From the NCBI RefSeq assembly GCF_024758505.1, contig NZ_CP077970.1:992001-1056000 (forward strand): a DNA stretch of 64,000 nucleotides, read 5' to 3'. The DNA is from Bradyrhizobium arachidis. GTDB taxonomy: Bacteria; Pseudomonadota; Alphaproteobacteria; Rhizobiales; Xanthobacteraceae. A model generated the notes under the pieces. That model did not search any database. It had not been told where the DNA came from and saw only the letters and a list, made by a program, of their open reading frames with translations. The number at the start of each line of letters is the position of its first letter. The stretch's first letter is position 1. The translations under genes and the position numbers were made by a program. Positions 30,595-43,626 of this stretch are shown here, one piece after another.

Positions 30595-31956
30595 TCAGAA
30601 CTGGAAATAGATGAAAGCACTGTCGGGGCCCGCCTCGAGCAGCGCGAGCGCGGCGAGCGTGCCGTACAGATACGGCTCCCAGCGCCGCAACGGCCCGGAG
30701 ACGAGCGATCCGAAGCCGAGATGCTGGATCAGCACCGGAAGAACGTAGAGCAAAGCGAGGCTGTAGTAGAGTTTCGTCGGATTGATCAGGTCAGGCGCTA
30801 TGAACATGCCTCTCAGAAATCCGAACGCGTGGTCGATATCCGGCAGCTTGAAGAGGATCCAGAGCATCGTCACGCAGAAGAATACCGCGGATCTCCTTGC
30901 AATCAGCATCACCGGACCGGATTTCTGGAGTGCTGCCAGGAACGGCCGCTCGATCACGAGCAGCAGCCCGTGCAGCATGCCCCACAGCGCGTAGCTGAGA
31001 CTCGCGCCGTGCCAGAGTCCGCCGAGCGTCATCACGATCATCAGGTTGAGATAGGTCCGCAGCCGGCCGTACCGGTTGCCGCCGAGCGGGATGTAGAGAT
31101 AGGTCCTGAGCCACATCGACAGCGAGATGTGCCAGCGCGTCCAGAACTCCGAGAACGATGTCGAGATGTAGGGCAAGTCGAAATTGACCGGCAGGCGATA
31201 GCCGAACAGCAGGCCGAGGCCGAGCGCGATCGCCGAATAGCCGAAGAAGTCGGCGTAGATCTGGTAACTGTAGAGCACCACGAGCAGCCAGCGATCCTGC
31301 GTCCGCAGGGTCTCGTAGAGCGGAAAGTCCATGTAGGACGTCATCTCGTTGAGATTGTTGGCGACGTAGAGCTTGAAGAAGTAACCGGCCAGGATCCACT
31401 TCGCCGCTTCGATGACATCGACGTCGGCGAGGCGCTTCGGCACGATTTGCGGCATGAACTGCGCGGCACGCGTGATCGGGCCGGAGACGAGCTGGGGGAA
31501 GAAGATGATGTAGAGGAAGACGTCCGTCAGCGGCGGCGGATCTTTCCTGTCGCGGGTCAGGTCGACCAGCAGGCTGATGTTGTGGAATACGAAGAAGGAG
31601 ATGCCGATCGGCAGAGGCAGCCGAAGCAGGAAATCGACCGGCGTCACGCCGGTGAGTTGGGCCGAGGCCGCATCGACGAACAAGAACTTGTATTTGAAGA
31701 ATGCCAGCAGCGCGAGGTTGAAGGCGATGCCGGCCGGCAGCCAGACCGCGCGGTTGCGAAAGGCAAGCGCCAGGAAGACATGGGTGCCGAGAACCGCGAC
31801 CAGCAGCAGCGGAACGAGCTCGGGCTGCCCGTACCCGTAGAAGAACACGCTCGCCAGCACCAGAAGCTGGACCTGGAAATTCCGAAACGCCGGCAGATAG
31901 TAGACGCCGAAGATCACGGCGACGAAAACGCCGAACTGCCAGGATGTAAAGGTCAT
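30595..31956 (-). CDS. MBOAT-family O-acyltransferase (AlgI/DltB-like)
   Basis: 453 aa polytopic membrane protein, about ten helices. Signatures of the MBOAT family: 'PLPIGISFFVFHNISLLVDL' (about residues 115-134), 'PQLVSGPITRAAQFMPQ', 'FSEFWTRWHISLSMWLRTYL', and the active-site His in 'GGLWHGASLSYALWG' (about 313), with another in 'MLHG'. Length like AlgI (about 470). Acts with the adjacent SGNH protein. No glycosyltransferase genes are nearby, so this is a stand-alone acyl-transfer pair. Divergent from glpK. Confidence 0.9.
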   Translation of the reverse strand: MTFTSWQFGVFVAVIFGVYYLPAFRNFQVQLLVLASVFFYGYGQPELVPLLLVAVLGTHVFLALAFRNRAVWLPAGIAFNLALLAFFKYKFLFVDAASAQLTGVTPVDFLLRLPLPIGISFFVFHNISLLVDLTRDRKDPPPLTDVFLYIIFFPQLVSGPITRAAQFMPQIVPKRLADVDVIEAAKWILAGYFFKLYVANNLNEMTSYMDFPLYETLRTQDRWLLVVLYSYQIYADFFGYSAIALGLGLLFGYRLPVNFDLPYISTSFSEFWTRWHISLSMWLRTYLYIPLGGNRYGRLRTYLNLMIVMTLGGLWHGASLSYALWGMLHGLLLVIERPFLAALQKSGPVMLIARRSAVFFCVTMLWILFKLPDIDHAFGFLRGMFIAPDLINPTKLYYSLALLYVLPVLIQHLGFGSLVSGPLRRWEPYLYGTLAALALLEAGPDSAFIYFQF

Positions 31957-32110
31957 GCCGCCCCGATGTCGTCCCTGGCGTGTACCACTTTGGCGGGACG
32001 GGTCCTAGCCTTCCGCTGAACCTCTCGGCTTGACCTTCCCGCTCCAATCCCCTTTCTTTGGCGCGACACAATAAACCTCCCACTTACGGGAAACGCCAAG
32101 GTTATCAGCC

Positions 32111-33616
32111 ATGTCTTTCGTTCTCGCCATCGATCAGGGCACCACCTCCTCGCGCGCGATCGTGTTTCGTAGCGACATTTCCATCGCGGCGAAGGCGCAG
32201 CAGGAGTTTCCTCAGCATTTCCCGGCCTCGGGCTGGGTCGAGCATGAGCCGGAGGACATCTGGACCTCGACCGTGATGGTCTGCCGCGACGTGCTCGAGC
32301 GTGCCGGGCTGAAGGCGCAGGACATCGCCGCGATCGGCATCACCAACCAGCGCGAGACGACCGTGGTGTGGGACCGTGCCACCGGCCAGGCCGTGCACCG
32401 CGCCATCGTCTGGCAGGACCGCCGCACCGCCGACGTTTGCTCGAAGCTGAAGGCCGAAGGCCACGAGCCGCTGATCTCAAAGAAGACCGGCTTGATCATC
32501 GATCCCTATTTTTCCGGCACAAAGGTCGCATGGATCCTCGACCACGTCCCCGGCGCCCGCGCGCGGGCCGAGCGCGGCGAGCTGATGTTCGGCACGATCG
32601 ATTGCTACCTCTTGTGGCGGCTGACCGGCGGCAAGGTGCACGCGACAGATGCAACCAACGCCTCGCGCACGCTGCTGTTCAACATCCATACCGGCGAGTG
32701 GGACGATGAGCTGCTGAAGCTTTTGCGCGTGCCGCGCTCGATGCTCCCCGAGGTGAAGGATTCCTCCGCTCGCTTCGGCGAGAGCGCGCCGGACCTGTTC
32801 GGCGGCGCGATCGCGATCTGCGGCATCGCCGGCGACCAGCAGGCCGCGACCATCGGCCAGGCCTGCTTCCGCCCGGGCATGATGAAGTCGACCTACGGCA
32901 CCGGCTGCTTTGCGCTGCTCAACACCGGCGCGACGCCGGTGGCGTCGAAGAACAAGCTGCTCACCACCATCGCCTATCAGCTCGGGGGAAAACGCACCTA
33001 CGCGCTCGAAGGCTCGATCTTCGTCGCAGGATCCGCCGTGCAATGGCTGCGCGACGGGCTTGGCATCATCAAGCACGCCGCCGAGACCGGTCCGCTCGCT
33101 GACCAGTCCGACAGCATGCAGAGCGTCTATCTCGTGCCGGCCTTCGTCGGCATGGGCGCGCCCTACTGGAATCCGCGTGTGCGCGGGGCGCTGTTCGGGC
33201 TGACGCGCAACACCGGACCTGCCGAGCTCGCACACGCCGCGCTGGAGAGCGTCTGCTACCAGACCTTCGACCTCTGGGCCGCGATGCGCGCGGACTGGCC
33301 GAGCTCGGAGACCGCCAGCGTCGTGCTGCGCGTCGACGGCGGCATGACCGCATCCGACTGGACCATGCAGCGCCTCGCCGATCTCCTCGACGCGCCGGTC
33401 GACCGTCCCGTCATCCAGGAGACGACCGCGCTGGGCGCCGCCTATCTCGCGGGCCTCGCCGCCGGCGTCTATCCCGAGCCGTCAAAATTCGCCGACAACT
33501 GGCGCCTCGAGCATCGCTTCAAGCCGAACATGAGCGAGGCGACGCGCGAGCGAAAGCTCGCCGGCTGGGCGCGCGCGGTGAAGGGCGTGCTCGCGAGCGA
33601 CGAAGGGGAGGGGTAG
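32111..33616 (+). CDS. glpK: Glycerol kinase
   Basis: 501 aa FGGY kinase: '[14 protein letters not shown]' (about residues 5-18), '[16 protein letters not shown]', '[17 protein letters not shown]', 'STYGTGCF', '[18 protein letters not shown]' and '[15 protein letters not shown]'. Usual GlpK length. Converts glycerol to sn-glycerol 3-phosphate. AAGG lies about 10 nt before ATG 32111. No glpF or glpD beside it. Its last about 90 nt have a decayed second copy at 34206-34298. Confidence 0.95.
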   Translation: MSFVLAIDQGTTSSRAIVFRSDISIAAKAQQEFPQHFPASGWVEHEPEDIWTSTVMVCRDVLERAGLKAQDIAAIGITNQRETTVVWDRATGQAVHRAIVWQDRRTADVCSKLKAEGHEPLISKKTGLIIDPYFSGTKVAWILDHVPGARARAERGELMFGTIDCYLLWRLTGGKVHATDATNASRTLLFNIHTGEWDDELLKLLRVPRSMLPEVKDSSARFGESAPDLFGGAIAICGIAGDQQAATIGQACFRPGMMKSTYGTGCFALLNTGATPVASKNKLLTTIAYQLGGKRTYALEGSIFVAGSAVQWLRDGLGIIKHAAETGPLADQSDSMQSVYLVPAFVGMGAPYWNPRVRGALFGLTRNTGPAELAHAALESVCYQTFDLWAAMRADWPSSETASVVLRVDGGMTASDWTMQRLADLLDAPVDRPVIQETTALGAAYLAGLAAGVYPEPSKFADNWRLEHRFKPNMSEATRERKLAGWARAVKGVLASDEGEG

Positions 33617-33716
33617 TGTGTAGTCTTCCCGGCGAAGGCTAGCGGCGGCAGCCCGGACGAGCTAAGCGACGTCGGGCGGCTTCGCTCCATGAACAAGCGA
33701 CAGGATGGGGCAGACC

Positions 33717-34124
33717 ATGAAGACTCGCGTCGAGACGTTCACACCACCAAGCACTCCGAAGCCGATCGGCCCCTACAGCCATATTGCCAAAGTCGGCGAG
33801 CACATCTGGATCGGCGGGACGGCCGGTGTTGATCCGTCCACTCAGCAATTGGCAGGCCCCCACGTCGCCGAGCAGACGCGCCAGATCCTTAAATCTTTCA
33901 AGGTGATGCTCGAGTCGGTCGGCTCCGGCCTCGATCACATCGTCCACGTCAACGTGTTCTTGCAGGACATGTCCGATTTCGAGGCCATGAACAGCGCCTA
34001 TGTGGAGATGATGGGAGAGCACAGGCCCGCGCGCACGGTGTTCTCCGTCAAGGAGCTCCCCAAGCCCGGCGTCCTGCTGACGATGAATCTGACCGCGGTG
34101 ACGAAATCCGGTAGCCCGGCTTGA
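33717..34124 (+). CDS. RidA/YjgF-family protein
   Basis: 135 aa, single RidA domain: 'PKPIGPYSHIAKVGEHIWI', 'QTRQILKSFKVMLESVGSGL', and the ligand arginine in 'EHRPARTVF'. Family role: hydrolysis of reactive enamine/imine intermediates or related binding. ATG 33717 has GGATGGGG upstream; ATG 33705 is an in-frame alternative. The gene sits between glpK and a second copy of the glpK 3' end, as if brought in by recombination. Confidence 0.82.
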   Translation: MKTRVETFTPPSTPKPIGPYSHIAKVGEHIWIGGTAGVDPSTQQLAGPHVAEQTRQILKSFKVMLESVGSGLDHIVHVNVFLQDMSDFEAMNSAYVEMMGEHRPARTVFSVKELPKPGVLLTMNLTAVTKSGSPA

Positions 34125-34205
34125 GCCAGCAGTGCCGCAGGATAACCCGTCATGGCAGGACACCGTGGCGATCGATGGGTTTCACTCCGTTCTACCCATT
34201 CTACG

Positions 34206-34298
34206 AACTGGCGCCTCAAGCACGCTTCGAGCATGCCGCGCCTCGCCGGTTGGGCGCGCGCGGTGAAAGGCGTGCTGGCGAGCGATGAGGGGGAGTGA
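34206..34298 (+). pseudogene. Decayed second copy of the glpK 3' end
   Basis: Reads 'NWRL..' then '[18 protein letters not shown]' and a stop, matching the C-terminus of the intact glpK (33497-33616) with about 24 nt lost in the middle. In the matched last 54 nt the five base differences (GGC/GGT, AAG/AAA, CTC/CTG, GAC/GAT, GAA/GAG) are all synonymous third positions. So the copy diverged as a coding allele before becoming a remnant. Confidence 0.85.
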
Positions 34299-34305
34299 GC
34301 GACGA

Positions 34306-34899
34306 ATGATCCTTCCCGATGGCTATTCCGACGTGCCCAACGGCAAGATCGCCGCGGTCGTCACGCATCTGGAGATGACCGCGCGGCCGCCGCGGCGTGA
34401 CGATCCCGCAGGCGCCTGGTCGTTGCGCCGGGTCGAGCAACCCGGCCTCGACTGGTTCCGCGGACTCTATTCGCGCGTCGGCGAAGACTGGCTGTGGTTC
34501 TCGCGCATGCGCATGTCGGACGCCGAACTCGCAGCGATCCTTCACGCGCCGCTCGTTGAGGTCTACGCGCTGGTCGAGGACGACCGCGACGAGGGCCTGC
34601 TTGAGCTCGACTTCCGGCAGGCCGGCCAGTGCGAGCTCGCCTTCTTCGGCCTCACCGCAAGCCTGATCGGCACCGGCGCCGGTCGCTGGCTTATGAACCG
34701 CGCGCTCGAGCTGGCATGGTCGCGGCCGGTCAACCGCGTGTGGGTGCACACCTGCACCTTGGATCATCCTTCCGCGCTTTCCTTCTATCAGCGCTCCGGC
34801 TTCCGCCCGTTCCGGCGCCAGGTCGAGATCACGGACGACCCGCGTCTGGACGGTACGGCGCCGCGGACGGCGGCGAAGCATGTGCCTGTTATCGAATGA
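34306..34899 (+). CDS. GNAT-family N-acetyltransferase
   Basis: 197 aa with an acetyltransferase fold in the C-terminal two thirds: 'ELAFFGLTASLIGTGAGRWL' (acetyl-CoA loop, about residues 109-128) and 'HPSALSFYQRSGFRPFRR' (about 155-172). Substrate not predictable. ATG 34306 follows GGGGGAG; an earlier in-frame ATG at 34285 lies inside the glpK remnant and is less likely. Convergent with the next gene. Confidence 0.8.
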   Translation: MILPDGYSDVPNGKIAAVVTHLEMTARPPRRDDPAGAWSLRRVEQPGLDWFRGLYSRVGEDWLWFSRMRMSDAELAAILHAPLVEVYALVEDDRDEGLLELDFRQAGQCELAFFGLTASLIGTGAGRWLMNRALELAWSRPVNRVWVHTCTLDHPSALSFYQRSGFRPFRRQVEITDDPRLDGTAPRTAAKHVPVIE

Positions 34900-34986
34900 T
34901 GCTCGGCGCCCTTCGCGTGGACAGCGATGTTTGGGCTCGCCGGGCGCAAGATTTTGCAGCGCATCGCCACGGCTTCGGGAACCCGC

Positions 34987-35418
34987 TCAAAACACCTCCT
35001 GCTTCGCCCGTGCCAGCGAAAAGCCGTGCTGCATGGCGTTGAAGCAGGTCAGCCCGCTCTGCTCGGACCGGCAGGTGAATCCGGCGCGCTGCCAGATCTC
35101 GCCATAGGCGAGCACGGGGAGCGCGCCGTCCATCACGGTATCGCCGGCGCAGATGCGCGCGGCCGTTCCCTTCGCGGTCATCTCGAAGGCGTGGCCATAG
35201 TCGAGCTCGCAATCGGCGGGGCGGCGCGGGCGCGTCTCCGTGTTCATGATGTCGCAGCGGAGCACGCCCTGATCATTCCCTTGGCCGTTGTCGGTGAAGA
35301 ACTGGCAGACGATGTTTTTTGACGGCGTCAGGAAGCCGATCGGGCGGTCCTCGGCGTTGGCGTTGCCAGTGACGAGGAGACATAGCCCAAGCGCGATCCC
35401 GGCCAGCCATCGCATCAT
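34987..35418 (-). CDS. Secreted protein, DUF6636-like
   Basis: 143 aa from ATG 35418, with a signal peptide at about residues 1-22 ('LLVTGNANA'). The mature part has 'FLTPSKNIVCQFF' and six cysteines in a pattern seen in small exported DUF6636-type proteins, likely disulfide-bonded in the periplasm. The open frame continues to 35466, but that part is the palindromic repeat at 35438-35544, so I do not use it. Function unknown. Confidence 0.72.
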   Translation of the reverse strand: MMRWLAGIALGLCLLVTGNANAEDRPIGFLTPSKNIVCQFFTDNGQGNDQGVLRCDIMNTETRPRRPADCELDYGHAFEMTAKGTAARICAGDTVMDGALPVLAYGEIWQRAGFTCRSEQSGLTCFNAMQHGFSLARAKQEVF

Positions 35419-35437
35419 GCATGCACCCCAATTCAGG

Positions 35438-35544
35438 ATTGTCATGCCCGGACTTGATCCGGGCACCCATCAATCTCTAGTCTCGCGAAAATGGATTGCC
35501 GGTCATCCCTGATCAAGTCAAGGACAGGCGCCCGGCAATGACGA
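35438..35544. repeat. Palindromic intergenic repeat
   Basis: ATTGTCATGCCCGG at the left (35438-35451) pairs imperfectly with the right end CCCGGCAATGACG (35532-35544). Inner GGACTTGATCCGGG pairs with ATCAAGTC. Occupies the spacer between divergent genes (DUF6636-like and GST). Confidence 0.75.
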
Positions 35545-35555
35545 GAGGTACGCAG

Positions 35556-36185
35556 ATGATTCTGATCGGCCAATATGATTCCCCCTTCGTGCGCCGCGTC
35601 GCGATTGCGCTAAGGCTTTACGGTATCGCCTTCGAGCACAAGCCGTGGTCGACCTTTGGCGATGCCGACAAGATCGCGCCCTACAATCCGCTGCGCCGCG
35701 TGCCGACCTTGGTGCTCGATGACGACGAGGCGCTGATCGAGAGCACGGTCATCCTCGATCATCTCGATGAACTGGTCGGGGCCGAGAAGGCAATGCTGCC
35801 GCGCAACGGCGCAGAGCGGCGGCGGCACTTGCGCATTTGCGCGCTCGCTTCGGGTTTGGGTGACAAGGCGGTCAGCCTGCTCTATGAGCGCGTGCTGCGG
35901 AAGGAGCAGCTTGCGCTCTGGGTCGAGCGCTGCCAGGCGCAGATCGCAGACGTGTTGAAGGTGCTGGAGGCCGAGCGCGCCAAGGTCACGACGCCCTATT
36001 GGCTGGGCTCGCGCATCGGCCACGCCGACGTCGTGGTCGCCTGCGTCGTCCGCTTCACCCGCGAAGCGCATCCGCCGCTGTTCGACGCCGCGCGCTATCC
36101 GGCGCTATCAGCGCATGCCGAACGCTGCGAGGCGCTGGCGCCATTCAAAGAGATCGTACAACCGCTGATCCCGCCGAAGGGGTAG
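35556..36185 (+). CDS. Glutathione S-transferase family protein
   Basis: 209 aa. Thioredoxin-like N-domain (about residues 1-78): 'QYDSPFVRRVAIALRLYG', cis-Pro in 'RRVPTLVLDD' and 'LIESTVILDHLDE' (the GSH-binding ES pair). Helical C-domain after about 88, with 'YWLGSRIGHADVVVACVVRF'. Ser in the SPF motif is the probable catalytic residue. ATG 35556 after GAGAGG; upstream in-frame sequence belongs to the repeat. Detoxification or redox role not further defined. Confidence 0.85.
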   Translation: MILIGQYDSPFVRRVAIALRLYGIAFEHKPWSTFGDADKIAPYNPLRRVPTLVLDDDEALIESTVILDHLDELVGAEKAMLPRNGAERRRHLRICALASGLGDKAVSLLYERVLRKEQLALWVERCQAQIADVLKVLEAERAKVTTPYWLGSRIGHADVVVACVVRFTREAHPPLFDAARYPALSAHAERCEALAPFKEIVQPLIPPKG

Positions 36186-36191
36186 GGCGCT

Positions 36192-36379
36192 TACCCTCCC
36201 CTGGAGGGGGAGGGTCGATCGCGCGCAGCGCGAGCGGGGTGGGGTGATCTCTCAACTCGGGCAGTGTTCGGCGCGGAGAGACCGTCACCCCACCCCCGTC
36301 ACACATTATCGCTGCGCTCAATGTGAGCCGACCCACGAGCGAGCTACGCTCGTCTCGGACCCCTCCAGGGGAGGGTGGC
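36192..36379. repeat. Long dispersed repeat, copy 1
   Basis: Begins TACCCTCCCCTGGAGGGGGA and ends CCTCCAGGGGAGGGTGG, so the ends are inverted, with internal sub-palindromes (CAATGTGAGCCGACC section). A second copy in the same orientation lies at 42565-42728; this copy carries about 24 extra nt. Separates convergent GST and metH. Confidence 0.88.
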
Positions 36380-36381
36380 AG

Positions 36382-40242
<3,861 letters not shown>

Positions 40243-40247
40243 CTCTG

Positions 40248-41165
40248 TCAGGCAGCTTTCTGGGCGCTCTTGGCGCGAATACCGAGCAAATGGCTGATCG
40301 CGAACACGAGATCGGCGCGGTTCATGGTGTAGAAGTGGAAGGTGTCGACGCCATGCTTGGCGAGCTTGTGCACCTGGCCGGCGGCGACCGTCGCTGCAAC
40401 GAGCTTGCGTGTGTCGGCATCCTCGTCGAGGCCGTCGAACTTTTCCGCCAGCCAGTTCGGCACTGTGGTGCCGGCGCGGGTGACGAAATTGCGGGCCTGC
40501 TTGAAATTGTGCATGGGCATGATGCCCGGCACGATCGGAATGTTGATGCCGCGGGCGCGGACGCGGTCGAGATAACGGAAGTAGAGGTCGTTATCGAAGA
40601 ACACCTGGGTGATGGCGCGCGTCGCGCCTGCATCGACCTTGGCCTTCAGTGTGTCGATGTCGGCATCGAAGTCGCGCGCTTCGGGGTGCTTCTCGGGATA
40701 GGCCGACACCGACACTTCGATGTCGGCATGCCGCTTCTTGATCCCTGCAACGAGCTCGGCCGAGCTCTGGTAGCCGTCGGGATGGGTGGTGTAGGGCGTG
40801 CCGATGCCGCCGGGCGGATCGCCACGCAGGCCGACGATGTGGCGGACGCCGACCTCGTGATAGCGGTCCACGATCTCGTCGATCTCGCCGCGCGAGGCGC
40901 CGACGCAGGTCAGATGCGCGGCCGGCAGCAGCGCGGTCTCCTTCAGGATGCGCGCGATGGTGGAATGGGTGCGCTCGCGGGTCGAGCCGCCGGCGCCATA
41001 GGTCACCGAGACGAATTTCGGCTCCAGCGGCGCGAGGCGGTTGATGGTCTCCCAGAGATTGCGCTCCATCTCCTCGGTCTTGGGCGGGAAGAACTCGAAG
41101 GAGATCGCGGGACGCTTCACGGCGAGGAGCCCGTCGTTCTCGGCAGCCGTCGTCGGCTCAGTCAT
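40248..41165 (-). CDS. metF: Methylenetetrahydrofolate reductase
   Basis: 305 aa from ATG 41165 (GGAG about 11 nt upstream; a GTG 12 nt earlier is too close to it). TIM-barrel flavoprotein: '[17 protein letters not shown]' (about residues 21-37), '[16 protein letters not shown]', '[10 protein letters not shown]', '[12 protein letters not shown]', '[10 protein letters not shown]'. Makes 5-methyl-THF for the MetH encoded next in the same operon. No ArsR-type regulator gene is adjacent. Confidence 0.95.
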   Translation of the reverse strand: MTEPTTAAENDGLLAVKRPAISFEFFPPKTEEMERNLWETINRLAPLEPKFVSVTYGAGGSTRERTHSTIARILKETALLPAAHLTCVGASRGEIDEIVDRYHEVGVRHIVGLRGDPPGGIGTPYTTHPDGYQSSAELVAGIKKRHADIEVSVSAYPEKHPEARDFDADIDTLKAKVDAGATRAITQVFFDNDLYFRYLDRVRARGINIPIVPGIMPMHNFKQARNFVTRAGTTVPNWLAEKFDGLDEDADTRKLVAATVAAGQVHKLAKHGVDTFHFYTMNRADLVFAISHLLGIRAKSAQKAA

Positions 41166-41177
41166 GGCAGCACTCAC

Positions 41178-41549
41178 TCCAGTCTCTTGCGTCGCGCGGT
41201 CGGGTCTAGTTGGCAGGTCCTAAGATAAGTCAAAGGCCTCGGGTGGGACAGCCCATCGAGAATGGGAAATTGCCCACTATTGCCGTTTTGCGAGGTATTT
41301 TGAGCTGGTTAGGCCGAATGGTGGGAATGGTGGCTCTTGTAGAAGATTGTTAAAAATCAATAAGTTATAGGATACATGATTTAGAGTTGGAGCGATCGTT
41401 GGAATTGGGCAATGTAAAATCGGGAATACGGAAGTGCCCGGAATCCCACTCCAGTTGCGCCCAACGAGCCGAGGGCTCGCCTTGTACACACGCCAGATCT
41501 GCGCGCGCCGGCCATTGCCGGCCCGGCGCCGCGCACTAGGTTAGCGATC
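41178..41549. other. Gene-free spacer with an AT-rich core
   Basis: About 370 nt between divergent metF and the luciferase-like gene. 41280-41430 is visibly richer in A/T than anything around it (for example GTTAAAAATCAATAAGTTATAGG). A 70-codon minus-strand open frame (41277-41489) crosses it but has no ribosome site and an unnatural composition. The metF and oxidoreductase promoters must be here; I could not identify them, and saw no SAM or B12 riboswitch signature. Confidence 0.6.
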
Positions 41550-42563
41550 ATGCTCCCGCTCTCCGTCCTCGACCTTTCCGTCGTCACCACAGGCACCAAG
41601 CCGGCCGCAGCGCTGCGCAACAGCATCGACCTGGCGCGCCATGTCGATGGGCTCGGCTATGTCCGCTACTGGCTCGCCGAGCATCACAACCTCGCGTCCG
41701 TCGCGAGCCCGGCACCCGACGTCATGATCGGGCAGATCGCGGCGGTGACCAAACATATCCGCGTCGGCTCCGGCGGCGTGATGCTGCCCAACCACGCCCC
41801 GCTGGTGGTCGCCGAGCGCTTCAAGATGCTGGAGGCGCTGTTTCCCGGCCGTATCGATCTCGGCCTCGGCCGCGCGCCCGGCACCGACGGTGCCACGGCC
41901 TACGCGCTCCGAAGCAGGCTCGACCGCCGCGAGGGTGACGATTTCCTCGAACGACTGCATGAGCTGTGTTTGTGGGAGACCCGCGATTTTCCGTCGGGCC
42001 ATCCCTACAACAACGTCGTCGCCATGCCCGACGACACGCCGCTGCCGCCGATCTGGCTGCTCGGCTCCAGCGATTATTCCTCGGAGCTGTCAGCGCAAGT
42101 CGGCATGGGCTTTGCGTTCGCGCATCACTTCGCAAGCCACGACGCGGTCGACGCGATGGTGAACTACCGCAACAGGTTTAAGCCGTCAGCTTGGCGCCAA
42201 ACGCCGCACGCCATCCTCGCCGTCGCGGCCATCGCCGCGGATACGGATGAAGAGGCCGAAAACCTCGCGGCGTCCTACGATCTCAATCGCCTGCGCCGCG
42301 ACCGCGGCCAGTATCTGCCGCTGCCGAGCGTCGAGGAGGCGCTAGCCTATCCCTACAGCGACGCCGAACGTGTCTCCATCGGGCGCGGCCGCTCGCGCCT
42401 GTTCGTCGGCACGCCCGCAACCGTGCAGAAAAAGCTTCAGCCGCTGATCGATGCGAGCAAGCCGGACGAGCTGATGGTCATCACCCCGGTCTACGACCAC
42501 GAGACGCGGAAAAAGTCCTATTCGCTGCTGGCGGAGTCGTTTGGGCTCGCGAAGGCGGCCTAA
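41550..42563 (+). CDS. LLM-class (luciferase-like) flavin-dependent oxidoreductase
   Basis: 337 aa, bacterial luciferase-like fold: '[16 protein letters not shown]', '[20 protein letters not shown]' (about residues 41-60), '[20 protein letters not shown]', '[16 protein letters not shown]', and '[14 protein letters not shown]' near the C-terminus. Belongs to the MsnO8-like group, which uses reduced flavin; substrate unknown. ATG 41550. Followed directly by repeat copy 2. Confidence 0.88.
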   Translation: MLPLSVLDLSVVTTGTKPAAALRNSIDLARHVDGLGYVRYWLAEHHNLASVASPAPDVMIGQIAAVTKHIRVGSGGVMLPNHAPLVVAERFKMLEALFPGRIDLGLGRAPGTDGATAYALRSRLDRREGDDFLERLHELCLWETRDFPSGHPYNNVVAMPDDTPLPPIWLLGSSDYSSELSAQVGMGFAFAHHFASHDAVDAMVNYRNRFKPSAWRQTPHAILAVAAIAADTDEEAENLAASYDLNRLRRDRGQYLPLPSVEEALAYPYSDAERVSIGRGRSRLFVGTPATVQKKLQPLIDASKPDELMVITPVYDHETRKKSYSLLAESFGLAKAA

Positions 42564-42564
42564 C

Positions 42565-42728
42565 TACCCTCCCCTGGAGGGGGAGGGTCGATCGCGCGAA
42601 GCGCGAGCGGGGTGGGGTGATCCCTCCACTCGGGCAGCGTTCGACGTGGAGAGACTGTCAGCCCACCCCGTCTCACATTTCGCTGTGCTCAATGTGAGCC
42701 GACCCTCCCCCTCCAGGGGAGGGTGGCA
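42565..42728. repeat. Long dispersed repeat, copy 2
   Basis: Same element as 36192-36379, same orientation, with shared opening TACCCTCCCCTGGAGGGGGA and shared interior CTCAATGTGAGCCGACC. It fills the space between convergent genes. The two copies bracket a 6.2-kb block holding metH, metF and the oxidoreductase. Confidence 0.88.
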
Positions 42729-42730
42729 TC

Positions 42731-43588
42731 TCACTCCTGCGTCTCGCTGAACGTGGCTCGGAACGGATGCCCCGGATAGACACCGACGATGCGGAATTCG
42801 CGCGAGAAGAATTTCAGCTCCTCCAGCGCAAAGGCCAGCCCCTTGTCGTTCGGATGGCCGTCGACGTCGGCATAGAACTGCGTGGCGAAGAAATTGCCGT
42901 CGACCATGTAGCTTTCGAGCTTGGTCATGTTGACGCCGTTGGTGGCGAAGCCGCCGAGCGCCTTGTAGAGCGCGGCCGGCAAATTGCGCACCCGGAATAC
43001 AAAAGAGGTGACCAGCGGGCCCGACCCCTGCTCGGCCCATTTGGCCTCGCGCGCCAGCACCACGAAGCGTGTCGTGTTGTGGGCCTCGTCCTCGATGTCT
43101 TCGGCGAGGATGTCGAGGCCGTAAATCTTCGCGGCTAAGCGGGAAGCGATCGCAGCGACACTCTTGTCCTTGCGCTCGGAAATGTCGCGCGCGCTGCCGG
43201 CGGTGTCGGCGGCCACGATCGGCCTGACGCCGAGCTTGCGGATGATGCGCCGGCACTGGCCGAGCGCGTGCACATGGCTCTCGACGCTCTTGATGTCCGA
43301 GAGCTTGGTGCCCTTCACCGCCATCAACTGGTGGCGGACCGGCAAAAACCATTCGCCGATGATGAAGAGGCCGGACGCCGGCAGCAGATGGTGGATGTCG
43401 GCGACGCGCCCCGCGACCGAGTTCTCGATCGGGATCATGCCGAGGTCTGCCTCGCCCGACGAGATCGCCGACAGCGCGTCCTCGAACGTGGCGCAGGGCA
43501 TCGGTTCGGCGTCGGGATAGGCCTCGACGATGGCGATGTGGGAATTGGCCCCAGGTTCGCCCTGGAATGCGATTTTCATCTTGCTCAT
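42731..43588 (-). CDS. pheA: Prephenate dehydratase
   Basis: 285 aa, stand-alone PDT-ACT enzyme with no chorismate mutase domain. PDT domain about residues 4-185: 'AFQGEPGANSHIA', 'IPIENSVAGRVADIHHLL', and the catalytic TRF triplet in 'AHNTTRFVVLA' (about 171-181). ACT domain about 195-280 with 'NMTKLESYMVDGNFF', where the usual ESRP reads ESYM. Converts prephenate to phenylpyruvate for phenylalanine synthesis. 38 nt after kdsB in the same direction, possibly one operon. Confidence 0.94.
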   Translation of the reverse strand: MSKMKIAFQGEPGANSHIAIVEAYPDAEPMPCATFEDALSAISSGEADLGMIPIENSVAGRVADIHHLLPASGLFIIGEWFLPVRHQLMAVKGTKLSDIKSVESHVHALGQCRRIIRKLGVRPIVAADTAGSARDISERKDKSVAAIASRLAAKIYGLDILAEDIEDEAHNTTRFVVLAREAKWAEQGSGPLVTSFVFRVRNLPAALYKALGGFATNGVNMTKLESYMVDGNFFATQFYADVDGHPNDKGLAFALEELKFFSREFRIVGVYPGHPFRATFSETQE

Positions 43589-43626
43589 GTTCGGTAATAG
43601 CTCCTGCCGGGCCTTGTAACAGCCGC

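Noticed and set aside
41277..41489. A 70-aa minus-strand ORF in the AT-rich spacer
   Set aside because: No ribosome site, proline-rich nonsense-like composition, and overlap with the expected metF promoter region.
41166..41549. A SAM or cobalamin riboswitch upstream of metF-metH
   Set aside because: Read on the relevant strand, I found neither a B12-box nor a SAM-II-like pattern; a covariance-model search would be decisive.
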